64,000 bases of DNA from Thereva unica (lineage: Eukaryota; Arthropoda; Insecta; Diptera; Therevidae): assembly GCA_949987705.1 (NCBI GenBank), contig OX465282.1:1290501-1354500 (forward strand), in the 5' to 3' direction. The notes under the pieces were generated by a model. The model saw nothing but the letters and a program-made list of their open reading frames with translations. It ran no database searches and was not told the DNA's origin. The position numbers and the translations under genes were made by a program. Position 1 is the first letter of the stretch. Every line of letters starts with the position of its first letter. Below are positions 11,620 to 23,834 of this stretch, piece after piece.

Positions 11620-12930
11620 AATGGAAGCCGATCCACCCCTTCGTTGTTGTAGATTGAACTGGATTACCCCGTTGATACGCTACAGGTTGAGGATCTTCAA
11701 ATATATAGAAATGAAAAAGAACTTCAGTCAGGTCATAGGAGCGAGACTCTCTAGAGAACATCATCAGAAAAGAATAAACCCTATAGATAAAATCAAAGAA
11801 AGGGTCAAAACTTTCGAAAATGCTACCCAAACGACGTTTAATGTAGTATCTTGTTCAGTAATACGAGCTAAAAATGGAGGTGGTAGAACGAAGATCTCTC
11901 GAAACTAAGGAAGTTAACAAGGTAGATCTTCAGTACCTGATATAAACAAGGCTTTTGGCCCTATACAGACTCCCTTAAACTGTAAAAAAAATCACCGCCT
12001 AAGCCAAGAGGAATGCCTGGCAGGGGTACTACCAATCTACCGAGTGCTAAGGAGACTCTGCCAGACTTTGCAGGATCTTCTTCAAAGAACACTTCAGTCC
12101 TTACTTGATAACAAATAATATGGAGCTTAGGCAGTGTCGCTGGTGAGGCCCTACAATAACGAATACACTTCTCTGGATGCAAGGGCGAAAAAGAAGCCGA
12201 AGCGGTCTGAACGGCATACTGCCAGTCACGCTATAGAAAGTACCCGAGCTAGTGATACCATGACTTGACTCAGTTAGGTTCCTATAAATTTGAAGCTGGC
12301 ACGAGTCGTCCACTAATCGTTAAATATGCTTTACTGTGCCCAGCTCAACATGCCTTCCTCAGGGGTGTCGATTGTGACTTGAAGTGACGGGACTATTGAA
12401 AGGGGCCTACATTTCAAACAATACCATCAGCGTTGGCGGATCGTGCTGGACGCGGGTGGGTAGTCGTAGGTGAAGGTGAAGATCGAAAGCAGGCTAAATT
12501 TTAAAGTATCCTTGAAGGCTATGGCGGGTAAGCGTTCTCTATTTGTGCAGCTCTCCCAAGATTACTACCTAGCGCAGGGGCTTTAGACCCAGTCTTCGCC
12601 TGCTAATGCAAAGGGTGGTTAGCTAAGCCCTACTATACGCAGCGACAACAAAAAATGGATAGCCGTATACAGACCAAGCGCTCTTCGCGCATTTGACGCA
12701 TACAGGATCACGTGCAACGATATAGCCTGCATGATAGCAGGGAAGATCCCAATAGTCATACTGGCGAGAAAGCATACAGAATGATCCAGAATATGTTAGA
12801 AGGCAGCCAAATACAGTGCGGCACTCAGCGAGTCGGTAACAGAATGAGACGGCAAGATGGGCTAGTCTATTAAGGGCCAGTGGACCCACAGAGTACAATA
12901 AAACTTGAAGTGAGCTATTCAATAGTTGTA
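11620..12930 (+). mobile_element. R1/Jockey-like non-LTR ORF2 remnant
   Basis: Heavily mutated ORF2 pieces on the + strand. The linker after the endonuclease is at 11700-11910. A basic segment at about 11985-12110 reads like the pre-RT region. A 'CPAQHAFLRG' scrap near 12340 resembles the 'QHAY' start of the RT finger in R1-type elements. Near 12650-12790 'WIAVYRPSALRAFDAYRI ... CMIAGKIPIVILA' matches the segment just before RNase H in R1/Jockey-type ORF2. Many stops and frameshifts; most of the RT palm is deleted. The copy at 26280-27520 is a relative. Confidence 0.55.
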
Positions 12931-13189
12931 TGAATTAAAACTGAAAAGATTTACATATGTCGTACGCTTGGACACTCTCAAATTCCGGATAGGTATTTTC
13001 CGCACCCGGAATTTTCCTGGTGGGTACCACTAACCACCATACACACATTATCCGCTGGTTATAGATAAAAATAAGACTCCCCACTGAGTAAAAATTGTAC
13101 TTTTCTAAATGCAGCCTGTTACAGACACGTATAAATAAAAGATGCACGGGATAGTCCAGACGAAACACGTAAGCTCACCTTTTTTATGG

Positions 13190-13375
13190 ACTAAAGGCAG
13201 GAAAATTGGAACTTTAAAAGGTTGGAAAGGACGAAGAAAACGAGGAATTATCTTGGTGATCATAAAGGGTGCCATTAGCATGCTCAATAGACCGGCTCTG
13301 TTTCGATTGCGTAGGTCAAGTAGCATTGGACGTGGTTAGTACTTAGTTGGGGGACCGGTTGTCAGAACGACATTT
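13190..13375 (-). mobile_element. Foldback-family arm fragment
   Basis: Carries the family strings 'GCCATTAGCATGCTCAATAG', 'ACCGGCTCTGTTTCGATTG' and 'TAGTACTTAGTTGGGGGACC' in the orientation opposite to the copies at 6250 and 56290. No coding content. Confidence 0.5.
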
Positions 13376-13390
13376 GCGTTTGGAATGGTG

Positions 13391-14290
13391 GATTATTATT
13401 TATTATTATTTATTATTTATTATATTAACAAGGAAGTACACAAGATTTACATCTTTTAGAGTATACTATATAAAAAAAATAACTTCATAATAGATAGACT
13501 AACCTAAACTTAATAAACTATGAGAGGGACGAGAAAGAAGGAAAATTGCTGGAGTAAGGATCAAGAAAGGAAAAGAGAAGGAGATAGAAAAAGACAGAAA
13601 ATACTAAAGAGAAGTAGAGGGAGATACAAAAAGAGATGCTTGCTTTCTGAAAGTCTTGGCTGTGCCTATTCTTTGAATATTGCTAGGAAGGTTATTCCAA
13701 AGTCTAATCGAATGTACAAAGAAGGAACGGTTACCCATTAGGGAATAGTGTACAGGAATACGAAATTTAATCGAACTAAGAATGAGTACTTGCAATTTAT
13801 TAGGATTAAGTTTAAGGAAATTGGAAGAGCTCCATGCATTTATCAGGCATAAGACATTATTGAGATCAGAAATACGGGATTCAATCCGATTAGGAGGGCA
13901 TGAAGTATATAACTGTATATCATCAGCATATAAATGAAAAGATCATCCATGGATAATAGCAGGGAGATCACTAACATACAAAGAAAAAAGGAGAGGGCCA
14001 AGTATTGAACCTTGTGGAACACCCAAGGGTACATGTAGCAAGGATGATACAATAGAATTATGCCGCACGCTTTGGAGTCTATTAGAAAGAAGAGAAGAAA
14101 AAGACGAGTTACAGAAGAGGAAAAGCTATAGAGCTGGCTTAGCTTGGAAATTAGAAGCGAGTGAACCACAGAATCAAACGCCTTAGAAAAATCAAGAAGA
14201 ACTAATATCGCAATGTCACCTCGGTCAATCAAAGAACGCAGATCAGTAGTTACCTTTAGTACAGCTGTCTCACAGGATTCCAAATCCATT
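13391..14290 (-). mobile_element. 5'-truncated CR1/L2-like non-LTR element
   Basis: Same family as the copy at 48578-50340. On the - strand the left end at 13391-13435 is the (ATT)n/(TTA)n tail, preceded by the family 3' UTR string that includes AAAAGATGTAAATCTTGTGT. The C-terminal 'GNRSFFVHSIRLWNNLPSNIQRI' segment lies at 13604-13795. RT motif A ('FLVLLDFSKAFDSV' type) is at 14150-14230. The 148-codon frame 13843-14289 then drifts out of frame through the YADD region. The sequence between motif A and the C-terminus is shortened. The 5' break is at 14290, where a foldback scrap begins. Confidence 0.75.
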
Positions 14291-14470
14291 CATATCTGTA
14301 CCAGAGGCGTTCATACCTCTGGCGGGTGCATTTTTCGATTTGCATGCCTCCAGCGGGAGCGTGCATACCCGTCTGCTAGTTGTGGGCGTGTATATGCTTT
14401 TCAGAAAACTAACCAACTAAATTATTTTTACTCGGGGACATTTTTTAAGGGCATAATCCAGCTATCATAG
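14291..14470. mobile_element. Foldback-family arm fragment
   Basis: Contains repeated 'ACCTCTGGCGGGTGCAT' and 'CCTCCAGCGGGAGCGTGCAT' units, then a 'GGGCGTGTATATGCTTTTCAGAAAAC' type segment that is the reverse complement of part of the copy at 6040-6080. It abuts the truncated non-LTR element exactly at the latter's 5' break. Confidence 0.45.
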
Positions 14471-15971
14471 TTCTTTAAGTCGTGACTCTTGACCATAATT
14501 TTTTTAATAACCATAATGGTTGGTGAAATCACATTTATTTCTTCAATTTATTTTGAATTCAATTTACAATCAAATCTCCTAACCATTACAGAAAACAACT
14601 TCTCCCCAAAATGTTTTATTTATCTTCGTTTGATATCGTGTTGTACAAAATAAAAAAAAAAACAAATATCTGCAATTCACGTAAACTTTTATCCTCGTTC
14701 CATACGCACACACATATACATAATATATATCAAAACATACTCGTCCTGAATGGTTGTTATTATATGTCTAAAGGAATTTCCATCAGTAAACAGCAAGGGG
14801 GGAAAAAATTATCGCTAATAAAATTAGGTTATCGGACAATTTTGCTCCTTTTAAGGATGCTATAAAAGTAACAAATCCTCTCCAAAAGCAATTTCCTTAT
14901 TACACAAGCATCCTTTCCTTCTTGGGTAGCCAATTTCACTTTTAAATCCTTATTTTTGTTGTTTCTTTATTTTTGGTACTTGGGTCCTCGAAAACCATCA
15001 TTTTTTTTTTGGGAGAAGGCAGCCAGGAGCGGCACGCACAGATGGTTATGTAGTTGTAGTAGCATCAGCAACAGGTTGGTGCTATACATCTCCGGGAGTT
15101 GAGCTCTTTACTATACTACTAAAAGTCATTGCAATAAAATAGCAACAATTCCTGGCATGATCCTTTTTTCTTTGCGCTGAGAGAAGAGAAATTCACGGTG
15201 AATTACATTAACATAAATTCTTTTGTATCCAAGTCTAAGAAGTCTACAGCGACGTCCCCCTTTTGCTAGGATATTGTTACAAGTCAAAAGAAAAATAAAA
15301 CGGTTGAAAAAAGGTACTCGAATCACACCCAGCCTGAGAAATATCCTTTAGGTTCTATCCTTGTTTTATTTTTCATCTTTTTCCCATCTAGCTTTGTATG
15401 CGTGCGCGTTTTCATCCCTTATTCGTGAGGCTCGTTTAATATGTACTGAGTTTAATTCTCCTCGTCATCGTACCAATACCCACTTTTGTAAGTGGTTCCA
15501 TCTTCAACGTGGAACAGCACACGTGCGGATAGACGTGCTGGAGTGAGTCCTTAAATTTTTGATTACATACGAATATTTTTGATTACTAGTGCACTCGGGT
15601 GGAGGTTTTTTTTGTCAGTACATAATATAATTTCCAGCTTTATTGCCTCAATCTCAATTTTCATATTTGCTCTCCTGAAAATTTACTCCAAAAAAACCAT
15701 AGTAACACCCCATGACAAGTTGAATTTGTGATAGCGATATGAATACCAACCGTGGCGCCCCGTACATCCTGGCGTATAAACTCGTATACCTTTAGCACAG
15801 GAACAACAACGAACAAAAAAAATATATACGAGTAACGTTCAATAAAGGATAATTAAAAGGGACTCTCGGAAGTTTATTTCATTTCTGGTAAAACGATAAA
15901 CGATGATTTTATATACCCTAGTAATTGGATGGATGGAGCAGGAACAGGGTGGCTCTTCTATTCCCTCAACA

Positions 15972-15989
15972 CAGCAGCAGCAGCAGCAG
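15972..15989 (+). repeat. (CAG)6 microsatellite
   Basis: Six perfect CAG triplets, not inside a convincing reading frame. Confidence 0.85.
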
Positions 15990-16176
15990 TAATTTATGCC
16001 CTTAGCCAGAGTAGAATATTGATTAAACAGGGCCTATTTTATTTATTCTAGATGGAATTTAAATTTGAACTGAGATCGATGTTTATTGAATTGTAACTGA
16101 ACGAGTACCACTTATCACCGCACTCCAATGCCTATTCAAGTGGATACAATTACTCGTTTTAACTGATTGTTGGGTT

Positions 16177-16196
16177 TGTGTGTGTGTGTGTGTGTG
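16177..16196 (+). repeat. (TG)10 microsatellite
   Basis: Ten perfect TG dinucleotides. Confidence 0.85.
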
Positions 16197-16699
16197 TTGA
16201 TTTTGTATTAAAGCCTTACTGGATTATTGCCATACAATTATCCCAATTGGAACTATTTAAGTGCTAGTGAAGAGAGAGGTATTTGAATAACCTAATCGGT
16301 AGTAGAACAGACCGACAGGCTATATACCTTGAATAGAATGGTGCAAAATGGAAAGCAATTAGTTGGATGGTTGAAAACTAGTTTTTATGCAGTAATAAAT
16401 TCGTCTAGTTAAATCGTTCGTCGAAAGCCATTAAGAACGATGATTTAATGGAGCTGGCTTAAGTTAAGTGTGCGGCTGGCTCCATTTAGCGTTTTGGGGT
16501 GCCGTTTTGATGTCACAATGCTGTTTAACCTATAGTCAGACGTTAAGTGCGATATCCACCTTGGTAGCGTGATCCTCTGTGAGCTAATGCCTAAATATGT
16601 CAATATCTCTTTGAGGTCTGTTTAGTAGGCCCATTGTTCTTCTTTTATTGTAAGTTATCCAAGACTAAACCCACACTTGCAGGCAGAACTATAGGCTTT

Positions 16700-17220
16700 C
16701 CACGTCAAGCCAAATATTTATGACTCATGCTAGATGCCTTAGCTCAACTGGAGCCATCACATAGATATGCTGGTGAGCAGGACACGCATCCACATGGAGT
16801 CTACAAGCCATCGAGATGGAGTCTTCAATCGAAAGCCATGTACTGGATATCCACCACCATTATTAGGTTGATGCTAACTTACGGGGCTTTAGTTTGGTGG
16901 TTCAGAACGGCGCTTATAAGTTTCATAATAAATTTAGACAAAATTCAAATATTGGCCTGCCTTCCCATCACCGAGGCCACCCAAATTTCTCCGACGGCAG
17001 CACTGGAGATTCTCCTCAATCTGGCACCACTCCAACTTGATGTAGATAAATCCGCCATAAAAGAGGCGCTGCGGTTGAAAGCGAGTGATCACTTGGGCGT
17101 TGGTATTCTGCGAGAAAATTCTATTATAGAAGAGATGCCGTTTAAGATCTCACAAATCTAGTCACCTTCTGGCACATACAAGACAGGCTAACCTGGAGTT
17201 TTCCCAAAGTACCGGACTAG
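16700..17220 (+). mobile_element. C-terminal piece of an RNase H-type non-LTR element
   Basis: The 144-codon frame 16727-17161 carries the segment that follows the RT in R1/I/Jockey-type ORF2 proteins. The sign is 'MLTYGALVWW' and then 'QILACLPITEATQISPTAALE', a degenerate form of the family pattern 'LQRLACLGITGAMRTTPTAALE'. RT and endonuclease are missing upstream. Confidence 0.65.
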
Positions 17221-17599
17221 TATGGCATACGGATCACTCCAAAATGAGTGGCAGGCTCAGATTCAGTACAGTACCGAAAATCCTAGGCACCCTAGCAACG
17301 CTCGCGATGAGCATTGACAGACGGCATGTGGGTCCCATGCGGCAAACGAGAGGCGGCATGCCGAAGGAGGGCTTTCCTCTTAGATTCCTCATGAGCACCA
17401 CATAAAAGGAAACCAGCGATACCGAAGTGAGGTATGCCCTATCAGTTTCTCATAGGGGCCCTAAGGCAAAGTATAAGATCTTCATGCATGACCTGGCGAT
17501 AAATACCCACACACATAAAAAATTTTGTCAGTTTTCTTGGACTGCAGGCGCCATCCAGTTGTCGGCCGGTGAATGTGCGGTTATACTTAGCCTCAAGGC
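17221..17599. other. Repeat debris with an inverted partner at 18.3 kb
   Basis: The segment at 17335-17395 (GGCATGCCGAAGGAGGGC and GATTCCTCATGAGCACCAC types) recurs inverted at 18278-18345 and, more diverged, near 22150-22215. It is probably 3' UTR material of an RNase H-type non-LTR family. Confidence 0.4.
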
Positions 17600-18060
17600 G
17601 AGAAACCTTAAGGCCACGACCTGCCGGTGGCCTGTATGTTAATGGCGGTCTTAAGGGTAATGCACGAGGCCAAGTCTTTGATGTGGTGGTCGGGATGGTG
17701 TAAGTACAGGAGCGCATCAAGGGCGTTCGTGAGGCCTATTCTTATGGTTCCTGCAGCCCTTATTACAGCTGTCCTCTGATTCCTTTCTAACTTTATAAGA
17801 TGGTAGGTTCTGCTCAGCGCTGGTAACCACATTCAGCGAGTCGTACTTGAAGATTGGACGTACTACAGCTATGAACATCCTCATCTCTTCACGAGGGTCT
17901 TTTTCCAGGCGTAAGAAGTTTTGCAGGCTGTCTTTATTCTTTCATTGACATACGACTTCCAGGATAGAATGAGGGTAAATGCTCATCCACCATTGGGAGG
18001 TTGAAGGCTGGTTTCTCGATTTCTTCTTTCCAGTGAGTAGCATTAGCTCAGTTTTTTCAG
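17600..18060 (-). mobile_element. RNase H-type non-LTR fragment
   Basis: On the - strand, 17832-17608 reads 'LSRTYHLIKLERNQRTAVIRAAGTIR', a short scrap like the 'L..LQR...VR...ALRT' segment after the RT, followed by decay. Lies tail-to-tail with the + strand fragment at 16700. Assignment rests on one short stretch. Confidence 0.45.
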
Positions 18061-18984
18061 GATTGACTTCTAGACTGCTGCCCAGCTGAAAACTTTGACA
18101 CCATTTTAACTAGGTCTTCTGCGTATTCTACCACCTTAGCTCCACTTTTATCTATCTTTTGTATTAGGCTATTTGTTGCCACTAACCAAGTTGTGAATTC
18201 TCTATTTCATTTGTAATGAGTTTTATCTCATAGGGTTCTTATAAGAAACTGACTCACTTCAGTATCGCAGATTTTTCGTTATGTGGTGTGCTCATGAGGA
18301 ATCAAGCCCTCTTTCGGCATTCCTCTTATTTGCCACAGGGTGTCCTCATGGAGATTCTACGGGGAAATTCTTTGAGTTTGTAAATGTTCGGTTTGCTGGC
18401 ATAAACTTTACTTTTTCAATAAGCCAATAGAAAAAAATCCAGTGTCGTTAAATCCACTCCACTCCAAATCACAATTTTTCGACACAACGTGTTTTCTACG
18501 ATAACTACGAATTGAATGATTGTTTGCAATATAAAGTGTTACAATTACAGCGCGTTCTTTCAGTTTGAATTGACTTATAGCCTAAAATGGTACTGAATAG
18601 CGCTTCAGAATAGTGCACATTTGTCGAAATCAGCCAAAAAATTTCAGAGTTGTTTAATGTTGAAATACCGAAGGTCTAGATGGCGCATCTTGTACAAGTA
18701 TGGTCTCCCGACTTACTTTTGCTTTCTAATCTTAAGAATAATTTTTAGATCATACCGCATTCAATGAAATCTTCATAGTCTCGTCTATAGCTTTATGCAT
18801 GCTCTTAAACTCGTCTCGCACTTTGCATTTTCTTTCGTTAGCCGATAATAGTAGGTCTTACAATTTTCGAAACCATTAAATAACTTTAAACTGGAATGTT
18901 AAGATAAATTATTTAATCACGATTTATTTGTGAAAATCCCTAATTACATTATCCAGGAAATGGATTTCTTTCTTCTTCTTTCTT
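18061..18984. other. Repeat-derived or intergenic, no gene
   Basis: AT-rich, no coding. Includes the inverted partner of 17335-17395 and a 29-bp string (18659-18687) repeated exactly at 22432-22460. Confidence 0.4.
18659..18687 (+). repeat. 29-bp dispersed direct repeat, copy 1
   Basis: GTTGAAATACCGAAGGTCTA plus nine more bases, identical at 22432-22460. Flanks show only weak similarity, so the repeat is probably the conserved end of an old element. Confidence 0.7.
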
Positions 18985-19850
18985 CTTTAAACTCCTTTAA
19001 TCCCTCAAGGGACATAGGGCGGAAACAGTTGCCTTCCAGCGGACTCTGTTTTGCGCGACAGCTCTAAGCTCCGACCAGGATCTCCCAGTTGTTGCGGCTT
19101 CTGCTAGTAGGGTTCTCCTCCACGTTGTTCTAGGTCTTCCGACTCGACGAGATCCTTGAGGATTCCAGTCAAGGGCCTGTTTGGCTATATTTTCGTTTTC
19201 GCGTCGCAAGGTGTGGCCAACCCAATTCCATTTCCTTCGTCTGATTTGGTCGTCTATCCTTTCTTGGGCGGCACGGCGCCATAGTTCTTCGTTTGAAATT
19301 CTATCTTGCCAGCGGATATTTAGGATACGACGCAGGCATCTGTTGAAGACTTTCCATGTTACGCAACCGTTCAAAAGAACTGCCTGAACGTTGGAGTTGA
19401 ACAGCTGCAATTTGGTGTTAGTGGAGATCTCCGTTGATCTCCATATGCGAGACAGGCATGCATATGCGCCTCCTGATTTATTTATTCTGGAATTGACGTC
19501 TTCTTCTGCCCCACCATTTTCGGTAATGATGCTACCGAGGTAGCAGAATTTAGTTATTCAGCGCTGTCCGTACAATGGTGTTTGCATTTATCCGCATTTC
19601 TTCTGCTTCCCTGAAACTCCTGACATCCTCAAGAATAGTTCTCGATGTCTCGTTCTACCATCGGGCGATACCCAGGTCTCTTTGTGTATCTTCTTGTGAC
19701 AAAAGTAAGTTCCACCTACCATGAGTTGGTGGGAACTACAAAAGTCAACGAAAAGTTCACAAATTTTGTACTTTCGTAGTTTTTCAATTTCATAAAAAAA
19801 ATTCCAAGGATTGAATTCATAATTTTTTCCTCCTCTAATCAATATTCTTC
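18985..19850 (-). mobile_element. Internally deleted RTE-like non-LTR element
   Basis: On the - strand an endonuclease scrap (19842-19640, 'LMVGGTYFCHKKIHKETWVSPDG') jumps to the C-terminal tail (19410-18997). The tail is a clean 137-codon frame with 'CLRRILNIRWQDRISNEEL', 'WVGHTLRR' and 'RRVGRPRTTWRR'. The entire RT core is missing between them. A clean tail beside a damaged upstream half suggests deletion within an otherwise fairly young copy. Confidence 0.75.
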
Positions 19851-22640
19851 AATTTTATTTCCTATACATATTATGTATATATTTTTTTATAGAACTTCAC
19901 TCTTATAAATTTACCCAACGAAAACTTCCTTGAAGTGTTTACTTGACCTAGTTGTTATCAAAAGGAAAATTGCCATAAATTTTCATTTGAAACTTTTCAT
20001 AAATTATTTTTCCTGACAGAAGTATGAGGATCAGGCTTTTTTCATATTAAGTTCGTAATAATACAGAGAGAAAGGAGCTTCACAGTTCAATGATTTATTT
20101 CTAAAAGATAAAAAAAAATACATGTAAGGTCCAAAAAAACCATATCCTAGTCCTTGGTATATTTTATGAATTTTATAACAAGCCACCATAGTATATAGTA
20201 GACCCCATATGCGCTTCCCGGAGTAGTATGACTTGCAAAGGATCTCCTGATTAGATGCCTTTTAAGATCAAGGAGGACTACTCTCCTACATCGATGCAAG
20301 AGAGAAAACAAAACAGGAAAAACACAGAGAAGAGAAAAGTGATTTATGACTTTCTGATAAAATTGGAAATTCTTTTTTTTTCGTTGCGCAAAATTTATTG
20401 CGAAAAGAAAGAGAAAAAATTATTATATGAAAAGTTCAAGCCCCTGATAGAGGTCTTGAGAAAGGATGTGCAATATATATAATAAAACTCCTTTACATCC
20501 TTTTCATCGTTCCGCCGTTGATATCGTTGTCCTCGTTGTCGTCGTCTATATTCATTTTTGCCGTCTTCGGTACTCTATACATTCCTTGTGCTTGATGCCC
20601 TGTGCATTCTATATAATACCTACTCTAAGAATGGTTGTAGTAACACGTGAACACCAAAGAGGATTTTTTTTACACACAGATCCCCAAAAAAAAAGGATAA
20701 AGGATATGAAACAGGAATATTCGATTTGATGCACCATAAAATTGAAAATCCCATTTGCGCATTATAAAAATCGCTTTCATTCCCAGTAGAGAAGAAGGAT
20801 CATGGGATTCTCCTTATGCCTGAAATCAAAACCAACTAAAAATATCCTTGACTGACTGTATATGCATATATATGTAAGTATGGCTTCTTTTGAAAAATAT
20901 TTGCCTCAATTGCTTCTCGAGAGGATCCTTCCTCTTCAAGGATAAGAAGAATATTTTATATTCCCCAATAATAAACGATATGAAAACTTACTCTCTTGCT
21001 CCCATACTCTCGACCAAACGCTATAGCAATGTACACACACAGGATATGTTCAGGATTAAGGATAATTCGATATAAACCTTCTTTTTCAGTGTGCCACTCT
21101 CACCCAGCAACCACCGACCCCTTCGATCTCTAGCTCATCATTCAATATGTTATTTTGTGAGATGGTCCCTTTCGGGATGATGTTGCTACATGATAAACTT
21201 CATAATAGGCGACTTTTCAAGTGTGAAAAGCAGACACTTTCTAATGTTATAGCGATAATAAAGGATATACCAAAGGATGTGCGTGCATGATTTTATGAAA
21301 GTGGTATTTTATACCCAAAAAGAGAGCGAGATTTGAACAGTTATATTGATAGAAAAGGCTGCAAAAGGTTTGCCATTCTCATCCGATTCGAGGGAAATTT
21401 CCTTTTTATTATTTTCAAATATGGATGAAAAACGTTTTGTTAAGTAATTTTCTTGAAAATTGATTTTTTTCCATATCAATCACGATGGTTATAGGAGCGA
21501 AAAATTTTAAGGGATGGAATTATTTATTTATATAATATAAAAAAAAGAGAGAGGGATTTTTCTATACTACCAAAACGACTGTGGGTCGAGATTGAGTACT
21601 TTTAAAACCTTGGGAAAATTTTCTTTAAAGTACTTTCACTGCTCCTTGTTTAGCAAGAAGGAAGCTAACATAAAATTGCTGTGATGTACTTAAAAAACTT
21701 TTTTGATTCCTCAGTAGATGCTGCAATGGTTTTAAAAATATCCTATATTGACGGTATCCAGGCTCTGCTCTTGTAAATCGTTATATTTTCGGAAATGGCT
21801 TTTAGTTCTTCCTGCCTGATATCAAGAAAATTTTCGTGGTAAATTATTAATTTTTAAGAACTACATACATAAAAATGGACTTTAGTTTTCTTGGAAGTTT
21901 AATGGTAGAATCGTCGACAGTACAAAGAGGCATTACATCGGAGCGTTAGACAGTGAATAATGGAGAATGAGCCCTAGCTTGTTTCCACCTTCCATCACTG
22001 ACAGGCTCCGATTCATTATAAACTAGTAAAGAAATTAGCTGCGACATGTTCTTCTTCTTTGGTAAGGTATTAGATCCAAAAGTACCGCGGCCACTTCACT
22101 TGGTCTAATGTACTACACCCGACAACTCGCATTTATAGAAGGCATGCCTCCTGCAGCGTGTGACCTCATGTGGCAAATGAGGGGTATGCAGAAAAAAGAA
22201 TTTCCCCGTAGATTCCCGTTTGTTAGCTTTCAACTCAAAGCTAACAAACGTTCGAAATGCTGGTCCAATTCAGGATGTCCGTAAAAAAGCTGCGTTTTGC
22301 GTATCGAATAGAGATGGTCATTTAATTGACATTGTATTCCCAAACTGATTGGAAATAAATTGTAGAGAATAGGCTAAATAAATCTTGCTCATTTGTAAAA
22401 AAACGGCTAAAAACTATCTGGGTGTTTCAACGTTGAAATACCGAAGGTCTAGATGGCGCACCCACTATAGACAATTTATTGGCACCAATAGCTTACATGG
22501 AAACACTAACAACATTGTATAACGAGCCACAGAGGTACCAGCAAAAAATAACTTGGTCGTGCTTGGTATTTGATTTATGCGTAAGAATATCCACAAATCC
22601 CGGGAATGAAGTGTTCGGCTGCAACGACCGTAACATCTCC
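19851..22640. other. AT-rich intergenic DNA, no gene recognised
   Basis: Almost 2.8 kb without a supported exon. Short frames such as 20255-20482 (+, K-rich) and 20466-20729 (+) have AT-driven composition and no splice partners. A 29-bp dispersed repeat sits at 22432-22460. Confidence 0.45.
22432..22460 (+). repeat. 29-bp dispersed direct repeat, copy 2
   Basis: Exact match to 18659-18687, same orientation. Confidence 0.7.
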
Positions 22641-22699
22641 TCAGGCAACTGAGGTACTGCTTGTCAAGGTATTCGAAATGACTGTATAAGATGATAAGC

Positions 22700-23560
22700 G
22701 GATAGAAGAGAAAGGGCCAAGGAGAGGTGGTCGAAGGAGAATTGCGAATTGGGCTCCATGTTCACCATCTCCTCTAGTCAAAATGCCAGGCCGGCTATCT
22801 TCCTCCCTAAAGGTTTCTAGACTTACCACGATTGTGGCAGCACCAGTTTTCGGGGGAATTGCGAGGACCCCACGCTCGATCTCCATCAGCCAGGCAGCGC
22901 GATCGCACCAAACAATTCCTCATATGATACTTAATAAAAGTGTTTCAACTATAGCTAAATCTCTGCGCAAACTTGTTGCCTTGTCTTATTTCTCCGGAGT
23001 GTATCCTGGAAGCTAGCTCTCATGTTCATCCCATTCCAAAAAAAAAAAAGTGAAGCCAACGACCGTTTGAACTAACGCCCTGTTTTCTCCAAAATCATGG
23101 AGGCAATAATAAATAGAAGGGGATTGTAGTATCCAGAATCCAACCAAATTTACACGTCAGGAAGTACGGGTTTGAACCAAAACGGTCTACTTGCGATCTC
23201 CTTGTGTGTTTACCCGAGCATCTCAACCAAAACATCCACTGCTTTGGTGAGTCCGATGTGGTTGCTCTAGATATTTCAAAGGCCTTTGACAGAGTATGAC
23301 ACCCTGCTCTGTTGACCGAACTCGAAGCTATAGGTATAAACATAGTTATAAGGAGCTGGTATAAGAGCTTCCTTTCTGTCCGTTCAATCAAGGTAGTATT
23401 GGACGGCGTCGAATCTAATCCCCACGCCATTTCGACCGGTATTCCCCACTAAATTCTTTCCTATTCTGCTCTATTCTTCAAATCAGGCTTGCTACTAGAC
23501 ATTGCACCATGACCTTCACGACATGACAGACTGGTAGTACTCCTAAGCTTGGTTTCATCA
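22700..23560 (+). mobile_element. Non-LTR reverse-transcriptase fragment
   Basis: On the + strand, 23205-23450 reads 'LPEHLNQNIHCFGESDVVALDISKAFDRV', which is RT motif A with the catalytic D. It is followed by 'HPALLTELEAIGINIVIRSWYKSFLSVRSIKVVLDG', and a stop lies inside the motif. The preceding 22783-23016 frame ends in a degenerate 'YFSGVYPGS' stretch. The 'PQG' and YADD parts are lost. A shorter scrap of the same family ('GRSIKVIL' and 'HTIWGTG' types) occurs near 44138-44200. Confidence 0.6.
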
Positions 23561-23698
23561 AAAAAACACACAGACCAAGCCTGTTATCTCTCTCCCCAAA
23601 ATTTGTGGGGCTTTAAATAATGCGGCAGTTTCCATATTCTTTAGGGTGCACTTTTAGCGTTCTATCTAAACAACAGACTGAACACAGAGCTCTCCAGA

Positions 23699-23834
23699 AA
23701 ATCAGGAACCCTAACAGAGGAAAAAGAGGAAGCTACAAGGCTCATCTTACCGTTTTTTTTTTTTTGAAATCAGGAACCCTAACAGAGGAAAAAGAGGAAG
23801 CTACAAGGCTCATCTTACCGTTTTTTTTTTTTTG
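23699..23834 (+). repeat. Perfect 68-bp tandem duplication ending in poly(T)
   Basis: Two adjacent copies, offset exactly 68 bp. Each starts AAATCAGGAACCCTAACAGA and ends with about 13 T, with no difference that I can see. Each unit looks like the antisense of a short poly(A)-tailed transcript piece, or a very recent replication-slippage duplication. Confidence 0.85.

Larger units (their letters stand above)
14471..16699. other. AT-rich intergenic DNA with microsatellites
   Basis: No supported exon in 2.2 kb. It holds a (CAG)6 run and a (TG)10 run listed separately, poly(T) near 15000, and short open frames of low complexity. It looks like unique, non-transposon host DNA, so regulatory content is possible but not visible to me. 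Confidence 0.45.

Noticed and set aside
22641..22886. 81-codon - strand frame as a gene
   Set aside because: It overlaps a + strand non-LTR fragment and has no independent support.
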